A stretch of 64,000 bases of DNA from Ferruginibacter lapsinanis. GTDB lineage: Bacteria > Bacteroidota > Bacteroidia > Chitinophagales > Chitinophagaceae. Made by a program: the position numbers and the translations under genes. The stretch lies in assembly GCF_020783315.1 (NCBI RefSeq), contig NZ_CP086063.1:1-64000 (forward strand). The letters run 5' to 3'. Under the pieces are notes generated by a model, which did not search any database, was not told where the DNA came from, and was given only the letters and a program-made list of their open reading frames with translations. Shown here piece after piece: positions 16,901-24,516 of this stretch; position 1 is the first letter of the stretch, and each line of letters starts with the position of its first letter.

Positions 16901-17047
16901 ACTAATCTGAGCGATGACAAACAAGATGCAATTAGAAGTGATAGTGATCAGGCTGCCAGTTTCTTAAGGGCCATGCAGCAGATAGAAATGCAATACAAAA
17001 CTCCTCCCCCGGCACAGGCCGCTGATAGTGGAAAAATAAAAAAATAA
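14000..17047 (+). CDS. DUF2723 / GT117-family integral membrane glycosyltransferase-like protein
   Basis: This 1015-residue protein starts with a DUF2723 domain: a first helix ([18 protein letters not shown]), then the conserved loop [21 protein letters not shown]. The acidic D-C-G-E is the likely GT-C catalytic motif. About eleven to twelve hydrophobic helices extend to roughly residue 620. The C-terminal 400 residues are soluble and contain [25 protein letters not shown] and tetratricopeptide-like helices near 880-960. The family includes human TMEM260, an O-mannosyltransferase (GT117). A role in sugar transfer to exported proteins or envelope polymers is inference. It has its own promoter and a strong terminator. 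Confidence 0.85.
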   Translation: [1015 protein letters not shown]

Positions 17048-17063
17048 CCATATATATGATTAC

Positions 17064-17098
17064 AAAAAATCCTCTCCGTAAAAAAGAGAGGATTTTTT
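17064..17098 (+). terminator. intrinsic terminator after the DUF2723 gene
   Basis: A perfect 13-bp stem (AAAAAATCCTCTC at 17064-17076 with its complement at 17086-17098) with a 9-nt loop ends in a T-run, 17 nt after the stop codon. Confidence 0.85.
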
Positions 17099-17232
17099 AT
17101 TTAACAAATGAACCAATCGATAAGATTAAATGTTTCGTAAATTGTGGAAGGGCAATGAGCAATGAGCAACAAACGACGGATTTAGAATAGTAAAGTGGTC
17201 AGTCGTATACCGTCAGCTATCAAGCAAAACTT

Positions 17233-18330
17233 ATGAAAGGATATAATTTCTCCAGATTTGATCCCAATCAAAACGGCAAAACACGTTTTGAGCAGCTGCT
17301 GGATATCTTCATGCAATTACTTACCTATACCAACGGTGATGTCGGCGAAGCCATGCAATGGATGAATGAACTGGATAAAGAATATAATCTTACCAATGAT
17401 GATTATGGTATGGGTGATTTTTTTGAGGACTTGAAAGAGAAAGGATATATCGATGAGAATAAACAAAACGGTGAAATAAAAATTACTCCGAAAACAGAAC
17501 AGGGTATTCGTAAAAAAAGCCTGGAAGAGATCTTCGGTAAACTAAAAAAAACAAAACAAGGCAACCACAATACTTTTAAACCGGGTGGTGGTGATGAGAT
17601 CAACCCGGAGACCAGACCATTCCAGTTTGGTGACACTTTAGAGCAAATCGATTTTACGGCTTCAATCCGCAATGCACAGATCAACCATGGCGCAGAAAGT
17701 TTTCGTTTACATGAAGATGATCTGGAAATAAGAGAAACTGATTTTAAATCACAGACATCAACTGTATTAATGATCGACATTTCTCACTCAATGATATTGT
17801 ATGGTGAAGACAGGATCACACCTGCAAAAAAAGTAGCAATGGCCTTGAGTGAATTGATACAAACAAAATATCCAAAAGACACCTTAGACATTGTTGTCTT
17901 TGGTAATGATGCCTGGACCATTGAAGTGAAAGACCTGCCCTATCTGCAGGTGGGACCTTATCATACCAATACTGTTGCCGGATTAGAACTGGCAATGGAT
18001 ATTTTACGCAGAAGAAGAAATCCCAACAAACAAATATTTATGATCACTGATGGAAAGCCTACTTGTCTGAAGGTAGGGAATCGGTATTATAAAAACAGTT
18101 TTGGAGTAGATAGAAAAATTTTAAACCGTTGTATGAGCCTTGCTACACAATGCAAAAAACTTAAGATACCCATTACTACATTTATGATTGCCAGCGATCC
18201 TTATTTACAAAGATTTGTACAGGAATTCACCGAGACAAATCATGGTAAAGCATTCTTTGCATCGTTGGATAAATTAGGGGCTTTTATATTTAAAGATTTT
18301 GAAAGCGGGAAAAGAAAAACAGTATATTAA
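17233..18330 (+). CDS. VWA-domain protein, partner of the downstream AAA ATPase
   Basis: This 365-residue protein has an N-terminal helical region rich in charged residues (about 1-140). A von Willebrand factor A domain follows, with the MIDAS metal site MIDISHSM near residue 182 and the later MITDGKPT segment. The layout matches ChlD/CoxE-like VWA proteins that pair with MoxR or Mg-chelatase-type AAA ATPases to remodel or insert metal into client proteins. The AAA partner is encoded 77 nt downstream, which fits a two-gene module. No client protein is identifiable nearby. The protein lacks a signal peptide, so it is probably cytoplasmic. Confidence 0.85.
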   Translation: MKGYNFSRFDPNQNGKTRFEQLLDIFMQLLTYTNGDVGEAMQWMNELDKEYNLTNDDYGMGDFFEDLKEKGYIDENKQNGEIKITPKTEQGIRKKSLEEIFGKLKKTKQGNHNTFKPGGGDEINPETRPFQFGDTLEQIDFTASIRNAQINHGAESFRLHEDDLEIRETDFKSQTSTVLMIDISHSMILYGEDRITPAKKVAMALSELIQTKYPKDTLDIVVFGNDAWTIEVKDLPYLQVGPYHTNTVAGLELAMDILRRRRNPNKQIFMITDGKPTCLKVGNRYYKNSFGVDRKILNRCMSLATQCKKLKIPITTFMIASDPYLQRFVQEFTETNHGKAFFASLDKLGAFIFKDFESGKRKTVY

Positions 18331-18402
18331 AAAATCAAAAGTAAAAAGTCAAAACCAACAACAATCTCCATTTTCTGTTTTTGACTTTTGAATTTTAACT
18401 TT
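18328..18402. repeat. spacer with opposed CAAAAGTAAAAAGTCAAAA / TTTTTGACTTTTG arms
   Basis: The left arm (18334-18354) and right arm (18378-18402) are imperfectly complementary tandem CAAAAGT/GACTTTTG units, separated by about 23 nt. They fill the space between the VWA and AAA genes. A stable hairpin in the mRNA between the two partners is possible. Confidence 0.6.
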
Positions 18403-18407
18403 AAAAG

Positions 18408-19934
18408 ATGAGTAAACCAAAAATTAAAACATTAGGCGAATTAAAAGCAAGCGGCTACGAAAGCAGAAGTATCAAGGATGAGATACGTGAGAATCTTATT
18501 AAAAAAATCAAAGCAAAGGAAAATACTTTCGCCGGCATATTAGGCTATGAAGATTCGGTGATACCCGATACAGAAAGAGCATTGTTATCCCGTCACAATA
18601 TTTTGTTTTTAGGTTTACGTGGTCAGGCCAAAACAAGAATGGCCCGGCAAATGACCGAATTACTCGATGACTATATCCCTGTGGTTGCTGGAAGTGAGAT
18701 CAATGATGATCCGCTGCAACCTATTTCCCGTTATGCACTAGATTTAATAGAAGCCGAAGGAGATGAAACACCCATTGCCTGGTTACACAAAAGTCAGCGT
18801 TACGGAGAAAAACTGGCTACCCCCGATGTAAGTGTCGCCGATCTTATTGGTGATATAGATCCTATCAAAGCTGCCAACTTAAAATTAAGTTTTGCAGATG
18901 AAAGAGTATTGCATTACGGTATCATTCCAAGAAGCAACAGATGTATTTTTGTTATCAACGAACTCCCTGATCTTCAGGCTAGAATACAGGTTTCCTTATT
19001 TAATATTTTAGAAGAAGGCGATCTGCAGATACGGGGATTTAAATTGCGTTTACCCCTTGATGTGATGTTTGTATTTACTGCAAACCCCGAAGATTATACC
19101 AACAGGGGGAGTATTGTTACCCCGTTAAAAGACAGGATCGAAAGTCAGATACTCACCCACTATCCAAAATCAATTGAAACCTCCCTGGCCATTACAGAGC
19201 AAGAGGCGAATATTTATGAGGAACAATCTGAAAGAGTAAAAGTAAGCGACCTGATAAAACGTTTGATAGAACAAGTTGCCTTTGAAGCCAGAGGCAGTGA
19301 ATTGGTTGATAAAAAAAGCGGGGTAAGTGCAAGGTTGACCATTGCTGCTTACGAGAATGCAGTGAGTGCAGCCGAACGCAGAGCTATTATAAACGATGAA
19401 AAAGAAACGCAGGTTTGGGTCAGCGATATGGTGGGTATCATTCCTTCTATCACCGGCAAAATAGAACTGGTGTATGAAGGAGAACAGGAGGGACCATACC
19501 AGGTTGCTTTTAATTTATTAGAGAAAGCAATACGTACCCAATTCAGTCAGTACTTCCCTAACCCGGACACACTCAAAAAGAAAAGAGGGAAAGAGGCTGG
19601 CGCAGAAGATAATCCTTATAAGGCCATCACCCGTTGGTTTGATGCAGGTAACTCATTGAATATTTTTTTTGAAACAAAGGATCAAGATAAAATTCAATTG
19701 TTGTATAAAGTAGATGGCTTGCATGCGTTGGTAAAAAAACATTACAAAACTGCTAATGAAAGTGAAAATGCATTGCTGATGGAATTTGTATTGCATGGCT
19801 TGGCTGCTTATTCACTTATCAGTAAAAAAGTATTAGATGGAAAAATCGAATTTAAAGATCTGATGGGAAGCATGTTGAACATGGGATTACAGTCTTTTAC
19901 CGATGAAGATTTTAATGAAAGTGATTTCAATTAA
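18408..19934 (+). CDS. MoxR/magnesium-chelatase-like AAA ATPase
   Basis: This 508-residue AAA+ protein resembles the Mg-chelatase ChlI/MoxR clade. The Walker A motif is GLRGQAKT at residues 69-76. The Walker B position reads IFVINELPDL, with Asn instead of the usual Asp before the catalytic Glu. Sensor 1 is FVFTANPEDYTNRG, followed by the arginine-finger segment TPLKDRIESQI. The C-terminal third is helical. From memory, the NELPDL wording recurs in this subfamily, so it may be a family trait. It partners the VWA protein encoded upstream, and the pair is expected to act as a chaperone-like module in the cytoplasm. The client is unknown. Confidence 0.85.
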   Translation: MSKPKIKTLGELKASGYESRSIKDEIRENLIKKIKAKENTFAGILGYEDSVIPDTERALLSRHNILFLGLRGQAKTRMARQMTELLDDYIPVVAGSEINDDPLQPISRYALDLIEAEGDETPIAWLHKSQRYGEKLATPDVSVADLIGDIDPIKAANLKLSFADERVLHYGIIPRSNRCIFVINELPDLQARIQVSLFNILEEGDLQIRGFKLRLPLDVMFVFTANPEDYTNRGSIVTPLKDRIESQILTHYPKSIETSLAITEQEANIYEEQSERVKVSDLIKRLIEQVAFEARGSELVDKKSGVSARLTIAAYENAVSAAERRAIINDEKETQVWVSDMVGIIPSITGKIELVYEGEQEGPYQVAFNLLEKAIRTQFSQYFPNPDTLKKKRGKEAGAEDNPYKAITRWFDAGNSLNIFFETKDQDKIQLLYKVDGLHALVKKHYKTANESENALLMEFVLHGLAAYSLISKKVLDGKIEFKDLMGSMLNMGLQSFTDEDFNESDFN

Positions 19935-19954
19935 AAATTTTGCAGAAAGAGAGG

Positions 19955-20983
19955 TTAAATGATATTAACTTCTCTTTCTAATTCTACACCAAATTTTTCC
20001 TTAACACTAGCAATGATCTCGCCGCTTAGTGAGTAGATCTCTTTACCGGTAGCATTCCCGTAATTCACCAACACCAATGCCTGTTTTGCATGGCAACCGG
20101 CATCACCTTTTCTGAAACCTTTCCATCCGCATTGTTCTATCAACCATCCTGCCGCCAACTTTACATTACCATTATCCAGTTTATAGCCAACGATGTTTGG
20201 ATATTGAGCATTGAGTATTGTAAACTGATCACTGAGAATTTCAGGATTTTTAAAGAAGCTTCCGGCATTACCTATTTCTGCAGGATTAGGAAGTTTACTG
20301 CTTCGGATATTTATCACTGCATCTGAAATTGCCTTTATACTTAACGCTTTCACTCCCATCTTTTCCAACTCCTGTTCTATTGCTCCGTAAGAAGTATTAT
20401 AAATAGGATCTTTCCGTAGTTTGTACGTTACATTTATGATAACGAACTCACCCCGATGCTTTCTTTTAAAAACACTTTCTCTGTATCCGAAAGCACACTC
20501 ATTCAAGCCAAACCTTACTATTTTTTTTTCTGCAAGATGGAAAGCTTCCAATTCATAAAACACATCTTTTATTTCTACCCCATATGCTCCGATATTCTGC
20601 ATCGGAGAAGCTCCTACATTTCCCGGTATCAAAGACAAATTTTCTACCCCGGCCCAATTATTATCAATACAGAACACCACAAACTGATGCCAGTTAACTC
20701 CGGCCCCGGCTTTCACATATACAAACTCATTGTCTTCTTTTACCTTTTCAATACCCTTTAGTTCATTCTTTAAAACAATTCCATTAAAATTTTGCGTAAA
20801 TAAGATATTGCTACCGCCACCGAGGATGAGGGTTGGAAGTTGAAGTTTGGAAGTTGGAAGTTTTTTGTACTCAAGTAGTTCATTCAACTCATCCAAAGTT
20901 CTGAACGTTGAAAAATATGCCGCATAAGCATCTATACCAAACGTGTTGTATTTTTTTAGAGAGATATTTTCTTGAATTAACAT
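19955..20983 (-). CDS. murB: UDP-N-acetylenolpyruvoylglucosamine reductase
   Basis: This 342-residue flavoprotein reduces UDP-GlcNAc-enolpyruvate to UDP-MurNAc in peptidoglycan synthesis. The FAD-binding block ILGGGSNILF, the loop LSLIPGNVGASPMQNIGAYG, FGYRESVFK (conserved Tyr/Ser) and the C-terminal AGWLIEQCGWKG and ALVLVNYGNAT are typical of type I MurB. Just before the GGGSN motif, residues about 40-50 (LPTSKLQLPTL) are encoded by a low-complexity GTTGGAAGTT repeat that also occurs in intergenic DNA. This looks like an in-frame repeat insertion that the fold tolerates. The gene converges on the AAA gene. Confidence 0.96.
   Translation of the reverse strand: MLIQENISLKKYNTFGIDAYAAYFSTFRTLDELNELLEYKKLPTSKLQLPTLILGGGSNILFTQNFNGIVLKNELKGIEKVKEDNEFVYVKAGAGVNWHQFVVFCIDNNWAGVENLSLIPGNVGASPMQNIGAYGVEIKDVFYELEAFHLAEKKIVRFGLNECAFGYRESVFKRKHRGEFVIINVTYKLRKDPIYNTSYGAIEQELEKMGVKALSIKAISDAVINIRSSKLPNPAEIGNAGSFFKNPEILSDQFTILNAQYPNIVGYKLDNGNVKLAAGWLIEQCGWKGFRKGDAGCHAKQALVLVNYGNATGKEIYSLSGEIIASVKEKFGVELEREVNII
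20830..20861. repeat. GTTGGAAGTTGAAG repeat in frame inside murB
   Basis: The tandem units GGTTGGAAGTTGAAG and TTTGGAAGTTGGAAG match the left arm of the spacer at 13795-13832 almost base for base. They encode LPTSKLQLPTL just ahead of the FAD-binding glycine motif. It is the clearest case of the spacer repeat inside a coding sequence. Confidence 0.7.
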
Positions 20984-21027
20984 TGCTTATTAACCTTTAA
21001 ACGTTTTAAACCTTTATCGATTCAACC

Positions 21028-23514
21028 CTAATTTGTATCCACGTCTGCAACCATTATCACACTTTTAAATCTTTGTTCAGAGTGCAATAAATTAAACTGA
21101 TTCATGATCACTTTTTTATACTGCTGAATCTGTTTCATATCTAATGGCAATTTCACCAATAACTCCATTAAGTACTGATTGCGAACTCTGCCTATCAAAG
21201 GTGCCGCAGGCCCTACTACAAAATTGTTCAAATCTTTCTGTAATGCAAGACTTAATTTTTCAGCAGCAGCATCCACCACTTCTTTCAACTTATGTTTCAA
21301 CGTAATTTGTATGATCCTGCTGAATGGAGGATAAAAAAAATGCTTCCTGTTCTCCAGTTCAAACTCATACATCTTTTTATAATCGTGCTGTTGCACAAAT
21401 TGTAAAACAGGATGCTTTGTCTGTGTAGCCTGTATCAATACTTTTCCCTGCTCATCTTTTCTTCCTGCTCTTCCACTTACTTGCTCCATTAGCTGAAATG
21501 CTCTTTCGTTCACCCTGAAGTCTGCAAAGCTTAACAAACCATCTGCATCGAGTATACCCACCAGGCTTACCTTTTCAAAATCAAGGCCTTTAACGACCAT
21601 CTGTGTACCAACCAGCACATCTATCTTTTGTTGTTCAAATAATTTGATCAGATTATCATGCGCCGATTTCCCTCTTACAGAATCTACGTCCATTCTGGCA
21701 ACTTTCAAATCAGGAAACTCGCTTTCTATCATCTCCTCAATTTTTTCAGTACCAAAATTCTTTTCTATCCAATGTACTTTGCCGCACGCAGGACACTCCG
21801 TTAATTTCGGATAGGTAGTACCGCAATAATGGCAATGCAGTTTGTTAGAAAATTTATGCAATGTTAGAGTCACATCGCAATTTTTACATTGAGGCAAATA
21901 GCCGCATGTACCACATATTAAATAAGGAGAATACCCTCGTCTGTTTTGAAACAAGATCACCTGTCTACCTCCGGCAACTGTTTTTTCAATCGCTTCTTTT
22001 AATTGCGGGGAGATCATCACTTTACCTTTCTGCACCACTTGCCTGGTATCAATGATCTCCATCGTTGGTAAATGAATCCCTCCAAAACGTTCGTTTAATT
22101 CTACCAAACCATATTTGCCTCTTTGTGCATTGAAGTATGTTTCTATAGATGGTGTAGCGCTTCCTAACAAAACCTTCGCATTAAATAAAGATGCATAGAA
22201 AACAGCGGCATCTCTGGCATTATACCTCGGTGCCGGATCCTGTTGTTTAAAAGAAGCATCATGCTCTTCATCTACTACCACCAAACCAAGGTCTTTAAAT
22301 GGAAGAAACAAAGCACTTCTGGCCCCCAATACAATTCTTATCTCTCCTGTCTTTATCTTATTCCATAACTCCACTCTTTCATTATTATTAAACTTAGAAT
22401 GGTAGATGGCAATATTACCGCCGAAGTGTAATTGTAAGCGCCGGATCATTTGTGCGGTCAGCGCAATTTCAGGTAGAAGATAAAGTATCTGCTTTCCTTG
22501 TTTATAATATGCTTCGATCAGTTTTATAAATACCTGCGTTTTCCCACTACTTGTTACACCATGCAAGAGACAAATATTCTTCTGAGTGAACCTCTCCTGC
22601 ACTTCTTCCAATGCTTGTTGTTGTGCACTGCTTAGTTCAAAGTTCACCTCCATTGATCTAGGTAACACTTTTATCCTGTCAACACTTCTTTTTTCAATAA
22701 GCAGTATATTCTTTTCTGCTAAGCCTTTTAATTGCGCCGGAGTAGCTCCTGACTTTTTTAATAGCTCCGGTTGTGTAACTTCTCCCTGCGTTTTTACCAG
22801 GTGTAAATAACTCAACAATAATTCCATTTGCTTAGGTGCTTTTGTCCAGTTATTTAATAACTCACTAATGGCTTCCTCATTATCATACTGAGGATTGAGT
22901 GTAACAAAGTTTTCTTTTTTGCTTTTATATTTCTCACTCAATGCTTCCCAAACAATACAAACCTTTTTTTCTATCAATCTTTTTATTACAGGATACACAT
23001 GCGTTACATCCAATAGCTGTTGTACCTCACTGAGGTTTAGTTGTTTTTTTATCAATAAAGCTTCTGCCACTACATACTCATCGTTATCCAAACCTGTAAA
23101 GTCGTCCCCATACTCTTCATTAAATAATAAAATGGTCTCGCTGCTAAGTTTGAAATGAGCTGGTAGTGCCGCCGCCATCACTTCGCCTTCGCTACACATA
23201 TAATATTCTGACATCCAGTTCCACAATTGCAACTGTTGTGGGTAGAGTACGGGTTCGTCATCCAATATATTTATGATCTCTTTTGTCTGATATGTCGGCG
23301 GTGTGGAGGAAAGAGATTTAATGATGCCTGCATATCTTTTGTTTTTTCCCAGCACAACCTCTACCCTGCAACCAATTTTTACTTTAGTAACAAAAACAGG
23401 AGGCACAGCATAGGTATATGTTTTAGGCAATGCCAACGGAAGAATCACTTCTGCATATACCCCCCCGCCCCCTAAAGGGAGAGTTGTGAAGAGTATTTGA
23501 TTTTCGTTAGTCAT
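21028..23514 (-). CDS. priA: primosomal protein N' (replication restart helicase)
   Basis: This 828-residue PriA restarts stalled replication forks. The N-terminal DNA-binding domain is YAEVILPLALPKTYTYAVP. The helicase core has Walker A LLHGVTSSGKTQVF, Walker B VVVDEEHD and LLGSATPSIET. The zinc module carries paired cysteines (CGTCGYLPQCKNCDVTL and HCHYCG..CPACG). The helicase C-domain includes VLVGTQMVVKGLDF and VSGRAGR. The 18 N-terminal residues (MTNENQILFTTLPLGGGG) precede the point where homologs start. They are partly encoded by a CCCCCTAAAGGGAG repeat, so the N-terminus seems extended by repeat DNA. It is 39 nt downstream of no promoter-like box that I could see. Confidence 0.96.
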   Translation of the reverse strand: MTNENQILFTTLPLGGGGVYAEVILPLALPKTYTYAVPPVFVTKVKIGCRVEVVLGKNKRYAGIIKSLSSTPPTYQTKEIINILDDEPVLYPQQLQLWNWMSEYYMCSEGEVMAAALPAHFKLSSETILLFNEEYGDDFTGLDNDEYVVAEALLIKKQLNLSEVQQLLDVTHVYPVIKRLIEKKVCIVWEALSEKYKSKKENFVTLNPQYDNEEAISELLNNWTKAPKQMELLLSYLHLVKTQGEVTQPELLKKSGATPAQLKGLAEKNILLIEKRSVDRIKVLPRSMEVNFELSSAQQQALEEVQERFTQKNICLLHGVTSSGKTQVFIKLIEAYYKQGKQILYLLPEIALTAQMIRRLQLHFGGNIAIYHSKFNNNERVELWNKIKTGEIRIVLGARSALFLPFKDLGLVVVDEEHDASFKQQDPAPRYNARDAAVFYASLFNAKVLLGSATPSIETYFNAQRGKYGLVELNERFGGIHLPTMEIIDTRQVVQKGKVMISPQLKEAIEKTVAGGRQVILFQNRRGYSPYLICGTCGYLPQCKNCDVTLTLHKFSNKLHCHYCGTTYPKLTECPACGKVHWIEKNFGTEKIEEMIESEFPDLKVARMDVDSVRGKSAHDNLIKLFEQQKIDVLVGTQMVVKGLDFEKVSLVGILDADGLLSFADFRVNERAFQLMEQVSGRAGRKDEQGKVLIQATQTKHPVLQFVQQHDYKKMYEFELENRKHFFYPPFSRIIQITLKHKLKEVVDAAAEKLSLALQKDLNNFVVGPAAPLIGRVRNQYLMELLVKLPLDMKQIQQYKKVIMNQFNLLHSEQRFKSVIMVADVDTN

Positions 23515-23558
23515 TTTAAAATTTATGAGGTTTGTCGTATTCCCCTTTAGGGGTTAGG
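23464..23558. repeat. opposed CCCCCTAAAGGGAG / TCCCCTTTAGGGG repeat around the priA start
   Basis: GCCCCCTAAAGGGAG (about 23467-23481, inside the priA 5' coding end) and TCCCCTTTAGGGGTTAGG (23541-23558, at the plsC 3' end) are near-palindromic G/C-rich blocks. They differ strongly in composition from the AT-rich surroundings. One copy codes for the LPLGGGG stretch of PriA. Confidence 0.55.
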
Positions 23559-24321
23559 ACGTAATTATCCAACTTGCTTTGTATTCAATTAATTTCTTCT
23601 CCATCAAATGATAAACTTTGTCTTTTAGTTTATCCATATCTTTTAACGTCAACCCCTCTACACTTATCTCTTCAAGATAAACAGCCCGTGATCTCCCTGG
23701 GGTCAATGATAATATTTGCTTATAATTCAATCTATCATATGCATCCAAAAACAAGATCGGTTTAATTGGCGTTTGCGTTTCGATGGCAACTTTAAAAGCA
23801 CCGTTATAAAATTCTTTTAACGGTTTACCTGTGGTATTAAATGTTCCTTCGGGAGCTAATACTACAGATATACCACTTCTGATAATTGCCTTTAACCGCA
23901 TTACACTTTTTGCTCTTTCGGCTGCATTGCTTCTGTCTACCAACACAACAGTATTTCTGTAAAAAAAACCAAATATCGGGATCTTGGCCATTTCTGCTTT
24001 TCCCAATACCCTGAAATGCTGCCCACGGATTGCCTTCAATATGATAGGAACATCCATAAAAGAGATATGGTTGAATACAAAAATGTATTGTTTATTCTTA
24101 TCATGAGGTGTTTCATAAATATTCTTATGAAAGATCCCCCAGAATAAAAGAGCTAGATCTGCCCATATATGACAAAGTTTGTAAATAATGTTACCTCCCC
24201 GTACTGTACCAAAAAAAGAAGCAATGATCGCAAGAGGAAAAAACAGGAACATGAACACAAAAAACACTATAAAGCCATAAATTGAAAAAATTACCCGTAA
24301 AATGGCGAAGATGTATCTCAT
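23554..24321 (-). CDS. plsC: 1-acyl-sn-glycerol-3-phosphate acyltransferase
   Basis: This 255-residue membrane acyltransferase adds the second acyl chain to make phosphatidic acid. An N-terminal hydrophobic segment (about residues 5-40) is followed by the four acyltransferase blocks: FNHISFMDVPI (HX4D), the phosphate-binding VLVDRSN region, APEGTFNTTG and PIKPILFLDA. Length and order are normal. It lies upstream of priA on the minus strand and is divergent from rplU. Confidence 0.9.
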   Translation of the reverse strand: MRYIFAILRVIFSIYGFIVFFVFMFLFFPLAIIASFFGTVRGGNIIYKLCHIWADLALLFWGIFHKNIYETPHDKNKQYIFVFNHISFMDVPIILKAIRGQHFRVLGKAEMAKIPIFGFFYRNTVVLVDRSNAAERAKSVMRLKAIIRSGISVVLAPEGTFNTTGKPLKEFYNGAFKVAIETQTPIKPILFLDAYDRLNYKQILSLTPGRSRAVYLEEISVEGLTLKDMDKLKDKVYHLMEKKLIEYKASWIITS

Positions 24322-24488
24322 AATCAGAAAGCGAATATAGATGATTAAAATAAACGGTTAATAGCTAAATATTTAGAAATTAACGGCTTATCTGCTGTAA
24401 ATTGCCTCTTTTTCTGGCATTTTTGCACAAAATACCATGAAGCCGAAAAATCTTGAATATCAAGTATTAAATTCTAATTGTTTTTCCT

Positions 24489-24496
24489 TACCTTTG
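24489..24496 (+). promoter_or_regulatory. Bacteroidota -7 box (TACCTTTG) for rplU-rpmA
   Basis: This is an exact TAnnTTTG match with 20 nt to the L21 ATG. The following CCGTCC is identical to the sequence after the rpmB box. Confidence 0.7.
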
Positions 24497-24516
24497 CCGT
24501 CCTAAATTTTGGACAT

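Noticed and set aside
23464-23558. The G/C-rich CCCCCTAAAGGGAG blocks as an attachment site or IS end
   Set aside because: No integrase or transposase gene, no target duplication and no boundary of foreign composition is present.
24478-24516. Upstream TTG extension of L21
   Set aside because: The frame contains the promoter box at 24489-24496 and homologs start at MLAVVKIAG.
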